Of a stretch of 64,000 nt of DNA, positions 48,180 to 61,770 are shown one piece after another; the stretch's first letter is position 1, and the number at the start of each line of letters is the position of its first letter. The DNA is from Microcebus murinus (taxonomy: Eukaryota > Chordata > Mammalia > Primates > Cheirogaleidae), in contig NC_134106.1 of the NCBI RefSeq assembly GCF_040939455.1, positions 74,593,001 through 74,657,000 on the forward strand, given 5' to 3'. A program made the translations under genes and the position numbers. The notes beneath the pieces are model-generated. The model searched no databases and was not told the origin of the DNA. It worked only from the letters and a program-made list of their open reading frames with translations.

Positions 48180-49065
48180 TAGAGTATGATTAAATGTGGT
48201 AATTCATGAAGGTGAGTGCTGGTCTCTAGGGGCAGACTGTCATGCCAGCCTGTCATGCCCTCGGATGCTGTGTGCCTTGCTGACTTGTGACTTGTACTGA
48301 CATAACTATCATGTCTTCCCCCATCCTGGCCCATGTTCCATGATGCTTTCTTAATTGTTAGATTGCAATTCTGCCCCTTATGCTCAGCTATTAATGTATC
48401 ACATGGTTGGGAGCTCTCCACCAGGACTCAGCTGGCTTGGGCCCTGGGGGCTGGTGTTTTTGTGGGCAAGCCTGGGTCTGTGGTTTCTAAGACCTTGACT
48501 AGGTTTTGTATTGCAAGCCTGGGAGGAAGGCTCGGGTGCTTTTTGCATGGAAAAAACGTTGTGCCTGATTCACATGTTGGTGAGTTTTGAAGAGTAATTA
48601 TACATAAGACTCACTGCAGAATGCGTGATCCAGAAAGAAAAACAAAGCACAATCTTATGTATAATACAGATGGAAACATAAAAGAGTTTCTGCTGCTTTC
48701 AAAGTTCCAGAAAGTTTGAGGTACAACTTGTGGTGGATCAAAGAGGCCCTTTAAGTCAAGATTAAGATTTTGGTGGGAGAGATCCTTAGATAATGCCTCC
48801 TTTTAGCACATCGAAGTTCTTTTCCTTCATTGCTATTTTGCAAATCTCCCGAAAGGGTTCAAATTCAGGGCTTTGTGATTTCCTCTTGGTTCTGTCTTCC
48901 TGACAGAGCCAGGTGGAAGTGTCAGTCTTTAGTGCAAGAACTAGTGAGATCGGGAATCCTTTTATATATTAATGCTTAGTGCCTATTTTCTCTATGTGTA
49001 AATTTCCCATCCACATCCTCCTGTTTAAAAAAAGGGGATTGTGAGATGGACTTGTCCATTTCTTG
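48180..49065. other. low-copy sequence, nothing assigned
   Basis: No exon or repeat supported. Confidence 0.4.
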
Positions 49066-50610
49066 TCTGTCTGTGAGTTTTTATGGTAAATGCTTTGAGT
49101 GTAGTTGTTAGGTGCATAAAGGTGGATGCTTTTTATATAAATTTTATATTTTTATTAATTAGATATTTTTCTTTGCTCCCTTTCATGCTTTTACCCTTGA
49201 ATTCCATTATCTGAAATTAATATTATTGATCCAGTACCTATTTGTTAGTGTTTGCCTGCTATGCTCTTTGTTCTGTTTTGTTTTACCTTTTATTTTGATC
49301 CTTTTTGCATTATTTTATTTCAGGGGTGTCTCCTACTCTCAGAATTTCTGCCTTTATGGAGGAATTCAACCTTGAATTTGTACTGATCACTGATCTGTTT
49401 GAATTTATTCCTGCCATGTTACTTTATGTTTTATCTCTAAAATACTACTTGTTCCTCTCCTTTTTAATTAAAAAAAAGAAAAAAACAGACAACTTCTTGC
49501 CCTCTGTTGGACTGTCGTCTTCTTTTTCTTGCTTTCTTTTTTATTCTAATGGGTTGAAAAAAATACATCTCAATTCTACATTTTTCTAGTGAGTACTCCT
49601 AAACTTTAATTCACACATTGACATTTATTTTCCCCATCAATGTCGACTAATTACATCTGCATTCCTCATCCTTTACTGTATCATCGGAATAAGACAAGAA
49701 TCTTCACTTCTACTTCTGCTGTCATCTCTTCTCATTTAAGATGAATGGTTGATCATCATGATTATTGTTGAGTTTTTCTTATAATCAATGCCTAATTTGA
49801 CATAACTATATATTTTGCTCTTAGTATTTAAAAAAACATTCTCTGATGATGTCTTGGGGGTAGTACTATAAATTTTTTGAAGGATAGCCTCTAGTAATTC
49901 TTTTAGAGAAGGTGCCTGAATAGTAAGTATACTCTGTGTTTCCCTATCTGGTTTCACTGCATTAGTGTCATGAAATAATTAACTCATGGCCCTGTGACCT
50001 GTAATGACAAACATGTATTTTCCTTGCTTGTGGGTCTGTGGGTTACCCTGAATTTGTCTGCTTCTTGTTAGGCTTGGCTGGGCTTGGCTCCAGCGGTAAG
50101 TTGGATTTGAGTCTGCTCCGTGCGTCTAGAGTGGGGAGCAGTGGCTCCCTGGGGCGTGTTCCTCTTATGGCAAATCGCAGGCACTGAAGAGGCCCAAGAA
50201 AAACCATGCAGACACCACCCAAGTGTTTGCTCTCATGGCATTGGCCAAAGCAAGTCACATGGCCAAGCCCGAAGCCAATGGGGCTGGAGGTGGTATCTTT
50301 TTTGCTGAGAGACACTTCTGGGTCCCATACCCAAGGGGGGCAATGAAGAACTGGAAACAGTAATCCCATTTACCGTGACAGTTGTGGAAATATTTTTTGC
50401 TTTTCCTCACACTTGAATGACAGTTTGGTTGGGTATAGGATTTTATGTTCTTTTAATTGCTCTCCTCCTCCTCCTCTTTCTTCTTTAAATAACACCTATC
50501 CTACCTTATGCCTGGATTTTACTTGTGTTCTTTTTAGTAATTTTTACTTTAAAAATTTTATAATTTTCACTTTAAAAATTTTAAATTTCAGTTTGTAAAA
50601 GAATGTGTAC
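49066..50610 (-). mobile_element. L1 (L1M-like), antisense, with an unassigned insert
   Basis: 'tttgagtgtagttgttaggt', 'tctactctcagaatttctgc' and 'cagtttggttgggtatagga' are antisense L1. At about 49980-50400 a GC-richer insert ('caaagcaagtcacatggcca', 'cccgaagccaatggggctgg') looks like a common interspersed repeat whose family I cannot name. Confidence 0.7.
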
Positions 50611-50871
50611 CTATGATTGGTATCAAACTAATTGTATCTATTTTTAAGTCTTCTTCTGTTTCTTCTTAATTCTTTTCCTGGACAATTTATTTTTCCACTT
50701 ATGAATATGATGGGTTTTTTAAATGATAGTTTTCCATAAGTACTTATGCCTTTATGGATGTGTTTTCCAGTTGTGTAGTGGAGGTTACCTGAGTGCGGCT
50801 TCTCCTTACTGCAGTCTAGTGACAGGGGTGGGGTGCGGCAGGCCAGGCTGCGTGGGGAGGGGCCGTCTACG

Positions 50872-51247
50872 TGCCATGGTTTGAATGTGTCCCCCAAAGT
50901 TCATGTGTTATAAACTTAATCCCCAGTGCAACAGATTGCAAGGTGGGACTGTTAAGAGGTCATGAGGATTTTGTCCTTGTGAGTGGATTGCTGTCATTAT
51001 CTCAGGAGTGGATTCATTATCTCGAGACTGAGGTTCTTATAAAGAACAAGGTCAGACCTCCCCCCACTCTCTCTTACCCTGTGATGCCTTTGACCATGTC
51101 ATGACACAGCAAGAAGGCCCCTGCCAGATGCGGCCCCTCGATCTTGGATTTCCCAGCCTCCAGAACTGTGAACCAAACACATTCCTATTGTTTATAAGCA
51201 ATCCAGTCTGTGGCATTCAGTTACAAGAGCACAGCATGAACCAAACA
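50872..51247 (+). mobile_element. MST-type MaLR LTR
   Basis: TGCCATGGTTTGAATGTGTC start, then 'gttcatgtgttataaactta', 'gacacagcaagaaggcccct', 'cctccagaactgtgaaccaa' and 'agtctgtggcattcagttac', ending near ACCAAACA. The order and both ends fit MSTA/B. Confidence 0.9.
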
Positions 51248-54200
51248 CTGTGAGATCTCATGGAGCCTTAGAAGCTTTGTGTCCTGTGGACACCCCTTTC
51301 TGCTTATCTAGCCTAGGTAAGGACTGTTTTCTTTTGTAAAGCATCCTTCATTGCTGTGTCTAGAGATTTCGGGTGAGAAGGCAGGCAGGTGCGTGTGTGC
51401 TCTGGCTAGTTTCCTCTCTCATGCCTTTTTGGGGAGTAAGTTTTAAAAAGGGAGTGAAAGCCCAAGGACCCAGGAGGGAAGGAGCAGGAAAGGGAGTCCC
51501 TTTGTGCAGCACAGGCTTGGCTCAGGCTCTGGAACCCCCACTGGGCTGGGGAGCAGATAAGGTTTGCTCTTTCCTTCTTCCTCCTCTGGCCTCTTCCTGC
51601 GTCAGCCCCCTGTGCCGTGGCGGGCTGGAGGGAGAAGCTGGCCAGGGCTCTGGCCCTTGTCCCCTGGTCTTTTCTGGTCCTAAGCTCCCCCTGCCTAGTT
51701 CCGTCCCCATGCTCCCATGCTGGGCCTCTCAGGAGTGACATCTGTGTGTCCTTTGGAGGATCCCACAGGCTCCTTGTGTGCACACTTCCCTGATGTGGGA
51801 CATCCCCTTGGGTTCAGAATTTTCTTTTAATCTATGCTTTTTCCTGTAAGGGCCTGGAATTCCTTGCCAGCTGAAAGATGTGCTCACTCACTTGTCGAGT
51901 GCTGTGACGTGCTAGGTACTTTGGTGGAAAGCTGGGCAGACACGTATGGTTTGCAGAGGTCCTGCCTCTCGGGGGCTTTTTAACCAAGAGAGGGAGAGTG
52001 TCACGCAGGATTAGAGTACTTACAAAATAGATGACGTGGTGTCGTTTCTGCTTGAGGAGGTAGGGAGATGGATGGATTGGCTGGGGAATGTTCTTAGAAG
52101 ATGTGAGTTACGAGCCTGGAGAGGGAAGTGGGTGGTGCAAAGGCAGAGAGTCGTGAGGAAAAGCGAGGCTGCGAGGGGGATGACTGGTCCGGACCCCCAC
52201 TCCAGGCATTGAGGCAGTGAGTTCCCAGAAGGTTCTGGGCAGGGGAGATGAGGCTCCCTTTGGTTTGAGTTTGAGAAAGGCCCATAGGGTAAGTGAGATG
52301 AGGCGGGATTGGGTGGGGCTGGTCAGATTGGTGGAGGCACCGCTAAGAGGCTATTCGGAGCTCGGAGAGCTGGTCAAGAAGAAAGTGCTCCCGAGGGTGT
52401 GTCTCTTTTGGAACCCCTGTCCCCTGTGCACTTTTTGCATGCACACACATGCACATACACACTCTCTCACACTCAATCAGATGCAGAAGCTGCTGGCCCC
52501 CAACCATTGCTTAGGCTGGTGCCAGGCCACATTTGCCATGAAGGATAGAGTCTACAGAAACAAAAGCTCCTGAGAGCCAATCTCATACAGTTTCTCTTCT
52601 CTGAGCCCTGGGGAGGGAGGACTGAGCCTGAGAAGGAAAGTAGGGCCCCACGATGATGTGATTGCCCACATTATTCAGCAGCAAGGTGGGGAAGGGAAGC
52701 GTTAGCACAGTCCTGTAGTGCTCTGACAGGTCAGGGCGGGGAGGGGGGTTGCTGAATCATCTAAATAACTCTTTTCACTACTGTGCATCACAGGGAGACA
52801 GAAGCAAGAGAAGAAAGGGTGTTTTGTCTGGTCCTTATGTGTGTGCTGTTAATAAAGGTTTAGCAGCCTTGGCAACTGGCCATCAGGAAATCAGGGTATG
52901 TGATTATTTTAGGAACCCATCTTGACAGCAAACAAGTGAGGTTAGAAGTCTTTGGCAGTCTACCACGTTTGGCCCGTGAAGTCACACATGTCCATGTACC
53001 AGCTGGGCCTAATTCCAGGGCTTGTACTGGAGACTTCCAGGTTTGCTTCTCAATGATGGATAGTCCCTGGCGCCGGGCCTCACAGTGAAAATCTGGGTCT
53101 AGGATAGGAGTGTTCTACATTTTGGAAACGGCGTTATCCAGCACACAGTTAATACTAATTATAATTGGATTTAATTTCCAACAAAGCCCAGCCGAAATCC
53201 CCTTTTTGCCTCCATATTATTTTCTTGTAGAAGAGCTGTAATTAAGTTACCCATGGCATTGTCAGATTTCATTTTGGGTTGAAACGTCTCATGCTTGATT
53301 TTGGCACAAAAACCATTTCTTTTGGAAAGCGTTGTAAAATATCCTTTCAGTTATTTTCTTGTAATAGAAAAGTCGAAAGAATTATCCTCACTTTTGTGTA
53401 TTCTTCCCAAAAAGGACTTGAGTCATGAGCTTAAAAGTGTTAGGTGCTGTTTTGGGTGGGGGTGGTGGTGGGAAGAGGTGTTTACAAAGTAAATGCAAAA
53501 ACGCTTCGTTTATCTAGAGGCCACTTTTCTAGCAGCCTTGATTATCTGGAACACAACCAAAAAACAAAAATGTAGTAAAAACAGCCACTGAACTGCCAAT
53601 ATATTATCAAAACTTCAAGTACCCAAGCTCTGGCTCACAACACACATGTCTCTTAGGTGCTCCTTCATAGTCAATTTACTCTTAATTTAGATGCAATAAA
53701 ACAATCCCAGTTATATGATTTCCTTGACCCTCAGCAAATTAGAAGTTAGGATTGAAATGGGAGCCTTCCAGAAATAGGTACCCTGACATCAGAGTGATAG
53801 CTGGCAGGCTGACAGTGAGGCTGGAGAGAGGAGCGGTACAACACACAGGCAGAAAAGAGACCTGCTCACCGGGCTGGACCACGGGCAGGAGACAGAAGAA
53901 CAGCAGAGGGTGGAGGGTGCCCAGAGGAGTTTAGATTTTGGCCCATTTAGGGACTGTGCAATACACTGAGAAAACTTTACATCCTATAAAATTAAAACAA
54001 AGGCAACTTCGAAACTTTGTGTTAAAGGAACATTTTCTTCTGTGAAACTTCATCTTTTTCAAAGGCTACTGCTGAGAAGTCAATAGCCTCATGGCAGAAG
54101 CAACCTATTGTCACCATGCAGGCGGTCATCAAAGTCCATGAGGGTCTGTCTGCCTTGGTCTGGTTAGCCGTGGAAGCTGAGTGCAGGGCCTTGTGCAGAG

Positions 54201-54454
54201 TGGACACCAAAGATATATGCCGGCTCTTCCAGTTCCAGAATAAATTGGTGTAGACTCAGTTTCCCCTCTCTAAGTATATCAACATGTCCTGGAAATTATT
54301 CAACAGACAATTATAAAAGGACTCTGAAAACTGCAAAGAAGGAGCACTGGAATATGGATCTCAGGATCTGAGGAACAACAGTGCAGTGAGTTCTTGGGTT
54401 TTCTTTTTCTGTCTCAGATTGAGTGCAGGAGAGGTCTGCAACCTGGGACCGACA
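51248..54454. other. low-copy sequence, nothing assigned
   Basis: GC-rich first part (51370-51800) with chance open frames on both strands; AT-rich later part. No exon or repeat that I can support. Confidence 0.4.
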
Positions 54455-57430
54455 ACAGGCATAAATGTTTTATTTCTTTTTTCTTTGTCACAATTGCTAG
54501 AAGTTTTCCAGTTTTATTGATCATTTAAAGAACCAGCTCTTTGTTTTATTGCTTTTCTCTGTCATTTTTCTGTTTTAATTGCATTGATTTCTGCTCTTGT
54601 ACTTACTATTTCTTTTTTCCTGTTTGTTTTGAGTAAATATTTTGCTCTTTTTTTCTAGGTTCTTAAAGTGGAGGATTAGATTGATTTGTGACTTTTTCTT
54701 CCTTCTAACATGTGCATTTAAGGCTATAAATTTCCCTGTCAGCACTGCTTTAGTTGAGTCTCACAGCTTTTGATATGTTGTATTTTCATTTTCGTTCAGT
54801 TAAATGTGTTTTTAAACAATCCCATTAAATGTCCTCTTTGACCTATGGGTTATTTAGATATGTTTTGTTTAGTTTCCATGTGTTTTGAGATTTTTCTTAT
54901 TGATTTATTGTTTGATTCCATTGTGGCTACAGAATATACTATATGGTTTACATTCTTTCAAATTTATTGAAGTTTGTTTTATGGCTCAGAAGATGGTTTG
55001 TCTTGGTGTATGTTCTGTAGGCAATTGTAAAGAATATATATTCTGCTGTTGTTGGGTGGAGGATTGTTCCATAAATATTGATTATATCCTGTTGGTTGAT
55101 AGTGTTGTCCAATTCTTGCTAAATAGGATTTAGCAATCATATTTGTATACAACAGAGCTGCAAAATATATATGTTACTATATTATATATATGGAGAGTCT
55201 CCATTTGTTCCCTTTCAACCTGCCTGTATTTTATTTTAAATAGTTTCTCATAGACATTAAATAGTTGGATCATGTTTTTTAAACTCACTCTGCCAATCTC
55301 TGTATTTTAGTTGGCATATTGTAACCATTTACACTTAGTGTCATTATTGATACAACTTAAGTCTGACATTTTGCTTTTTGTTTTCTCTTTGTTCTCTCCA
55401 TTTGCATTTCTCTCTTCTTTCCCTGCTTTTCTGTGAGTTATTTAAACATTTTTTAGAATTCAGTTTTGGTTTATCTACAGAGTTTTTGAGTGTATCTCTT
55501 TATATGGCATTTTAGTGGTTGCTTTAGGTTTACATTTTATGTACATAAATTATCACAGTCTACAGGTGTTGTCATTTTGCCAATTTTAGTGAAGTGTTGA
55601 AATTTATTTGCTTTTTTGTCCCTTTACTATTCTGATTATAATTGTCTTAAATATCTCTGTTACATATTTAGAACCATATCAAAGAGTGCCATAATTCTTG
55701 CTTCCAATGTCAAACACAATTTGGAAAACTCAAGAGGAGAAGGAAAGTGTGTTGTATTTACCCATATTTTTATTTGCCTTTTTTTTCTTCCTTCACAATT
55801 TTCCAAGATTTCTTCTTTTGTATTTATAGAATTTTCTTTAGCTTTTTTAAAATTATAGACCTGCTTGCTACTAATTCTCTTAGTTTTCTTTCACTTGGGA
55901 ATGCCTTAATTTCCCCTTGATTTTTGATATTTTTGTTAGATATATGCTTATGGGTAGATAGTTCTTTTCTTTTAATTCTTGAAAAATATACCACTTCCTT
56001 CTGGACTCCATGGTCTCTGATGAGAAATATGCTGTCATCTGAATTGGTTTTTACCTGTAGGAAAGGTGTCTTTTCTACCTTACTGTTTCAATGTTTTTTC
56101 TTCATTTTAATTTTCAGAAATTTGACCATAATAGATTTTTGCATGGATTGTTTGGTTTCATCCTGCTTTTGGTTTGCTCAGCATCCTGAATCTGTAGGTT
56201 TTGCCAAATTTGGGAGTTTTTTAGCCATTCTTTTCTTGAATAGTTTGTCAGCTCTGTCTCTTTCCTCCTCTCCTTCCAGAACTCTGATGACACAAAAGAT
56301 GTATCTTTTGTTGTAGTCCCACAGATCCCTATGGCTCTGTTTGTTATTTTTTTCAGTCTACTTTTTCTCTATGCCAGATTGTTCAATTTCTGTTGTTCTA
56401 CCTTCCAGCTCACTGTGTCTTTCCTCTGTCCCCTCCATTCCACTATTGAGCCTATCTACTGAGTTTTTTATTTCAATAATTATATTTTCAGCTCTATAAT
56501 TTCTGTTTGTTTCCTTTTTTGTATCTTCTTTTTCTTTGCTGAGAGTTTCTATTTTTTCATTGGTTTCTAGTGTGTTTGTAATTGCTCATTTAAGTATTTT
56601 TAGGATGGCTACTTTAAAAATCTTTTAAAAATAATTCCAACACCTCTGTCATCTCAGTGTTGGTATCTAGTGACCCCTCCTTGGCTGAGAGGGATAGGAG
56701 TGACTCATTATTGCTTCCCATGAAGCCTCAACTATCACCACTGGTTGAGGGGTGTAGGTTTCAATACTACTAGGCTGTTGTAAAATTCTGATTCTCCACT
56801 CCCCTTTGAGATACCTTTGTAGGGAGAGGGAGTCCTGATCACTGAGAGTTGGAATAGAAATCCATACTTCCCAGGTGGTCTCCAATGGCACCATGTAGGG
56901 ACAGGGGAGTGTTTGGTGGGGATGGAAGTCCTGGCTCCCTGCTCATCCTTCTGTGACACCCCCTGACAGGGGATTAGAGCATCTCCCTTTGGCCTGGGGA
57001 GGGTGGAAGTCTAGGCTCCCCACTCGGCCTCTGCTGGTACAGGTAGTGGCTGGGCCACAATTTTTTCTGTGGTGTTGGCTGGAGTAGGGTGGTTATTGTC
57101 TGAAACTTTTCTGTCTTGCTAGGCTGTCTTTTCCTGGCCCTTTGGCTATGTTGGGGCTGTTTTTGTCTGTGACCACTGGTGTTTCCAGTTTGTTGGCTTC
57201 TTCAGCTCTGAGTCTGGGATATACGAGGCAAAAAGTTAACTCAGGGAACCCTTTATTGTTTTGTTACTTGCGTCCTGAGGTCCCTAGCCTGTCTACCCTC
57301 TCTCCGCCTCTTGGAATCTTCTTACATGTTTTCTTATTTTACTCATAATGCCCAAGGGTTTTAGTTGTACTTAGCAGGAAGAATAAGGAAAACTACATCT
57401 TCATCTTCCCATAAGGTCAAATTCTGGCGT
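54455..57430 (-). mobile_element. L1 (L1M-like), antisense, reaching its 5' region
   Basis: Starts in ORF2-region text ('gatcatttaaagaaccagct', 'ttagttgagtctcacagctt', 'ctgttggttgatagtgttgt') and continues into GC-richer 5' text at 56640-57430 ('gaagtctaggctccccactc', 'tgtttttgtctgtgaccact', 'tttagttgtacttagcagga'). It is truncated at its 3' side and carries no open reading frame of note. Confidence 0.85.
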
Positions 57431-58961
57431 CACATTTTTAATTATAAGAAACTTGCTTGTTTTAGCCAACTTGTGACAGATTCCAGCCTGATGGATTATT
57501 AAGTTTGTAAACATGATCAAGACCCAGAGACAACAAAAGCCTCACCGAAGGGACTGTGTTCTATATACCACGCACCAAGTATACTGATTTTTACCACTGT
57601 GACTAGCTTCTGTGAGCAAATCCTGTAATTGGAACCCTCACTGTAGCTTTCTTCTTAGAAATCAGTGTTGAGAAATGCTCTGCTGTACTGGGCTTAAGTG
57701 AGATTAGCATCTGAACATGTTGCTTAACATAGCTACTATTTCTACACAAGCTGTGATTTATATCAGGAAATTGACTCTCGACAGTTCTTAAAGGAACACA
57801 ACCAGCTAATTCGTGGCAAACATACTTGGCAGACTTGGGTTATTTGAGGGGTAAAAAATCATTCTGTAAAAATGGTAGGCGTAATAGGTGCGAGGGGGAT
57901 GGAATGTGTGTGCTGGAAGATGGAACAGAAGAAGTAGTCTCTGATCCAAGCATTCACTCTCTAGTGGGAGAGAGATGTGCAAAGAAATGACCTGAGGGCA
58001 GTGGGTTGGGAGGAAGGACAGAGTTCTGGAGGTGCCGTGTAGGGAAAAGCTGCCTGGCAGGGGAGGGTACTGGGGCGCAGATAGATGCTGGGGTGGCCGA
58101 GGTGAGAAGCAATGTCTGAACTGAGATTGTCGGGGTGATGATATGGGGCGGGGGACTCTTGCTCACAGGAGTCATGGGAAAGACTTGATTTCTGCTGATG
58201 AAGATAGCAGGTGTGGGCAATGTCAGAGACATGGCTGGAAGCACAGGCAGAGACAGGTTGCAAAAGATCTGGATGCCATGGATTGGGTGGAAAAAATGTT
58301 TAAACAGTGTTTTAAAGAAAAAATCGATGTTGAGGGAAAAATGCTCTTCAGGCCTTGCTTGGTAGCTCTGAAAAGTTAAAAATGCAGAGGCAAGACTAGG
58401 AGGATGAAGACATGGGAAGTTTGCTGCATGTGGAAGACATGAAGGTGAGAGCCTCCGAAGGCATCGCTAAGCCTAGGGAACAGGAGGGCGAGGCAGGTGG
58501 CAGGTGTTCCCACGTATGACGGGGAATGTTCCACGGAAGAGGTGTCTTCTGATGTTGTTGATTGGCCCCGAGGCACAGGCCCAGGCTCAGTGGGAGCCTG
58601 ATTTCTCTTTCCTATGGGAATGTTTTCACAGAGCTGTGCACAGATGCTACACGCTGCCCCATGAAAGAATGTGTCGCCTCCTCCTGGCACGTGTTGTCCA
58701 GCGTGTCTGACATGTCAGCTGGTCACGTTTGAGAACTTACAGCGTCCAGTGGGTAATTGCATGAGATGGTTTCCTGGGTCCCTTTTAGTCCCAAGAATCT
58801 ATGACTCACATTGACTAATAGACCGGGTGGAAATCACATTGGGATCAAAGTGTGAAACACTCTCTCACTGTCCACTCCGAGGGGAATGGAAACTGTAGTT
58901 TTCATTGCTTTTGTTTTCTCTGTGTATCTTTCTTGGTGCAAGGTGCTTTTCAAAGACCTTA
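57431..58961. other. low-copy sequence, nothing assigned
   Basis: No exon or repeat supported. The 78-codon frame at 58143-58379 lacks splice context. Confidence 0.4.
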
Positions 58962-59993
58962 GAATTTTAGGTAGCTGTAACACAATGGTAAGTATCTAAG
59001 TATCTGAAGTATCTATGTATTTAAACATATCTAAACAGAGAAAAGGTACAGTAAAAAAAACCAAAACAGTATAGAAGGTAAAAACTGATACACCTGTATA
59101 GGGCACTTACTGTGAATGGTAGGACGGGTAGTTGCTCTGGGTGAGTGAGTGAGTGGGGGAGTGAATGTGAAGCCCTAGGACATTCTTGTACACTACTGTA
59201 GACTTTAGAAGTACTGCATATTTAGGCTACACTAAAGTTATTAAAACATTTCTGTCTTCAATAATAAATTAACCTTAGCTTACTGTAACTTTTTTCTTTA
59301 CAAACTTTTTCATTTTTACAATTTTTTTGCTCTTTCGTAATAATAGCTCAAAACACAAATACATGGTACAGATGTACAAAAATATTTTCTTTCTGTGTAT
59401 CCTTCTTCTATAAGATGTTTTTCTATTTACATTTTTAAAAATACTTTTTAAACTTCTTTGTTATAAACTAAGACGCAGGCACACGCATTAGCCTGGGCCT
59501 ACACAGGGCCAGGCTTGTCCATGTCACTGTCTCCCACCTCCACTTCCCGTCCCACTGGAAGGTCTTCAGGGGCAGTAACAGGCATGGAACTGTCAGCTCT
59601 TATGGTAACAATGCCTCCTTCTGGAATATCTCCTGAAGGACCTGCCTGAGGCTGTTTTCCAGTTAACTTTAAAAAAAAATGAGTAAGAGTACATTAACGA
59701 TAAGTATAGCATAACAAATATGAAAACCAGTAACATAGTTGTTTCTTACCGTTATCAATATCACACATTGTCCATAATTGTGTGTGCCTGCCTTTTATAC
59801 AAGTGGCAGCTAAGCGGGTTTGTTCACACCAGTATCCCCACAAACACGTGGGTAATGTGTTGCATTGTGACGTTATGACAGCTACTATGTCACTAGACGA
59901 CAGACAATTTTCAGCTTCATTATAATCATATGGGACCCTGGTCATAACATGTGCTCCATCCTTGACTGAAATGTCGTCATGTGGGCATGGCTG
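58962..59993 (-). mobile_element. Tigger-like (pogo) DNA transposon, antisense
   Basis: About 1 kb that I recognise as a common primate DNA transposon: 'gtagctgtaacacaatggta', 'caataataaattaaccttag', 'tagcctgggcctacacaggg', 'cccactggaaggtcttcagg' and 'cacaaacacgtgggtaatgt'. It ends at 'gactgaaatgtcgtcatgtg' followed by GGCATGGCTG|TA, consistent with a degraded terminal repeat next to a TA target. The other end is not well defined. Family name is from memory. Confidence 0.65.
59499..59666 (-). pseudogene. transposon-encoded C-terminal coding remnant
   Basis: On the - strand inside the Tigger-like element, 55 codons from about 59666 run open to a TAG stop at 59501-59499. The peptide is Pro/Gly/Asp/Glu-rich (QPQAGPSGDIPEGGIV, APEDLPVGREVEVGDSDM) with no Met start and no helix-turn-helix or DDE motif. 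It resembles the C-terminal tail encoded by this repeat family. It is preceded on the - strand by a T-run and an acceptor-like ACAG. Only the tail survives; no complete transposase is present. Confidence 0.55.
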
Positions 59994-60624
59994 TAGATCA
60001 TCGCGACCCAGCGTCCTCTGGAGAGACACCCCATCTCTGGGGACCAGAAAAAGAAACCCGGAGGTAAGCTGTCAAAAGGCCGAAGAATGACAGTCTGCGA
60101 GGACACATTAGTTTCAGGGTAAAGTGAAGACTTGGCTGCAGAAGGGAAGCAGGGCGGAGCGAGCCCGCTGACTCCAGTCTGGCCACCTGCCGGGGTCGTG
60201 TGTGCACCAGCACGAGCTCCTCCTGAAGGGAAGGTAAGAAACCTCTTCGTGGAGTCCGCCGGAAAGTCATCTCCTGCCTCCTCAACTGCAAAAACATGCG
60301 GACTGTGGCCAAGCGAAACAAAATGCCCCTCCTCGCGTGCGAGCTGGAGCCGTGTCCCTTTAACAGCCAGCAGTGACGGAGAACAGCATCTCTTTCCAAA
60401 CCCACGGCTGTTTTCTTTGGATCCCCCGCCAGCACCCCAGTCCCAAGACTTGGGGCCTCCCAGTGAAGGCTGCTGATTTCTGTGACCTCTTGGCTGGACT
60501 CCTTGCGTCCCGAGGGCAAAGACCACGTTCAGATCCCCAGCTGGAGCCCTGCTTCTTGGCCGCTGTCTGCGGCTCCTGCTGTTGCTGCCTCCCCAGGGCT
60601 TTTTGGAGGATAATCTAGAAAGAG
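59994..60624. other. GC-rich low-copy sequence
   Basis: A 229-codon - strand frame (59942-60631) and shorter frames on both strands overlap here. The frame runs into the transposon, is rich in Ser/Gly/Pro/Arg and has no motif, so I read it as compositional chance. Confidence 0.4.
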
Positions 60625-60790
60625 GCAGCATGATAGCACAAGGAACAGAAAAAGTGATGACTCTGGAACTGCTCAGACCTAATTTGAAATCCTGGCTCTG
60701 AACGTGCTGGCTGGGTGACCCTGGCAGAGGCTAGCTCCCATGGGTCAGGCACAGCGTAAATCCTCCAAGAGCCCTGAAGGTTCAAAATAT
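60625..60790 (+). repeat. MIR SINE, sense
   Basis: 'tgactctggaactgctcaga', 'aaatcctggctctgaacgtg' and 'ctggctgggtgaccctggca' are the head half of a sense MIR. Confidence 0.75.
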
Positions 60791-61756
60791 CACCCCCACT
60801 TTGGGGAGTGAGGCGGGGGAGTGAGGAGGGGGGAGGTGGAAGAGCTGCCGAGGCTACCAGCCAAGGCGAGACCGGGCCGGACTTGACCCAGTGCTAGTCT
60901 GACTGCACAGCCACCTCCTGGCGCCAACTGCATACTCCATGCCACAGGCTGGGAACATGTTTACATCACTCCAGGAGCTCCCGGGTGAGTGGGGGTTGGG
61001 GGTGCAGGGGACACCTTTCTTGCCTGGAACAAGAAAGCACACACGTGTGTACATGGAATGCACTCTATTCACGGTGGGGCACGTTTATTGAATTAGTCCT
61101 TTGCAGTTAGACATCAAGATTTTTGCTTCCAATTATTTACTATTCATAGACAAGGCCGGCCTTGGGGATCCCAAGCCTTTTCTCCATCCCTACTTCCTTA
61201 TGAGACATACCCTAAAAGTTACTGTGTCTCAGTACAAAAAATTCAGGCTTTGAATACAATACCTGTTGCCAAATTGCTCTTAATAAGGGCTCTGGTGGCT
61301 TATTCTTCCCCCACTCAGAGCCTTTTCCCTTATAGCCAGAGGCTGTTTCTGAGTTAAGGTCAAGGCTGTGTTGTTTTGGTCTTTGGTCTTTGCTAGCAAA
61401 ATACCCTGTATGTGTATGTGTTTGTGCTGGGGGGCGGGAGGGCTGCACAGTCAATTTCTATTACAAAAGTGCGCCCTGGATGCCCTCTCTTTTGTTTTCC
61501 TGATCTATTGTTTAAATCCCTCAGTGCATAGGCAAATGCACAGAGAATGTAAGGAAATCTAAAAAAAAAAAAAAAAAAAACAAAGAGGAAAAAAGAAAAA
61601 ACAAGGACCTTGCCTGGGATGGAACGTGTATGGGAGGTTTTCTTTTTCTAGTTGAAATGTTTTTACAGTGAAGATGGGAGGGAGGGGAACTCATCATTAA
61701 CCAGGCTGTGAACCCAACTCTTTTAAACGTTAGACACACTGGTAGAGACAAGGTCT
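60791..61756. other. low-copy sequence
   Basis: No exon or repeat supported. A-run at 61561-61580. Confidence 0.4.
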
Positions 61757-61770
61757 TTCAATTGACTTTT

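Noticed and set aside
59942..60631. 229-codon - strand open frame
   Set aside because: It runs from GC-rich low-copy DNA into a transposon end, has skewed Ser/Gly/Pro/Arg composition and no motif or splice support.
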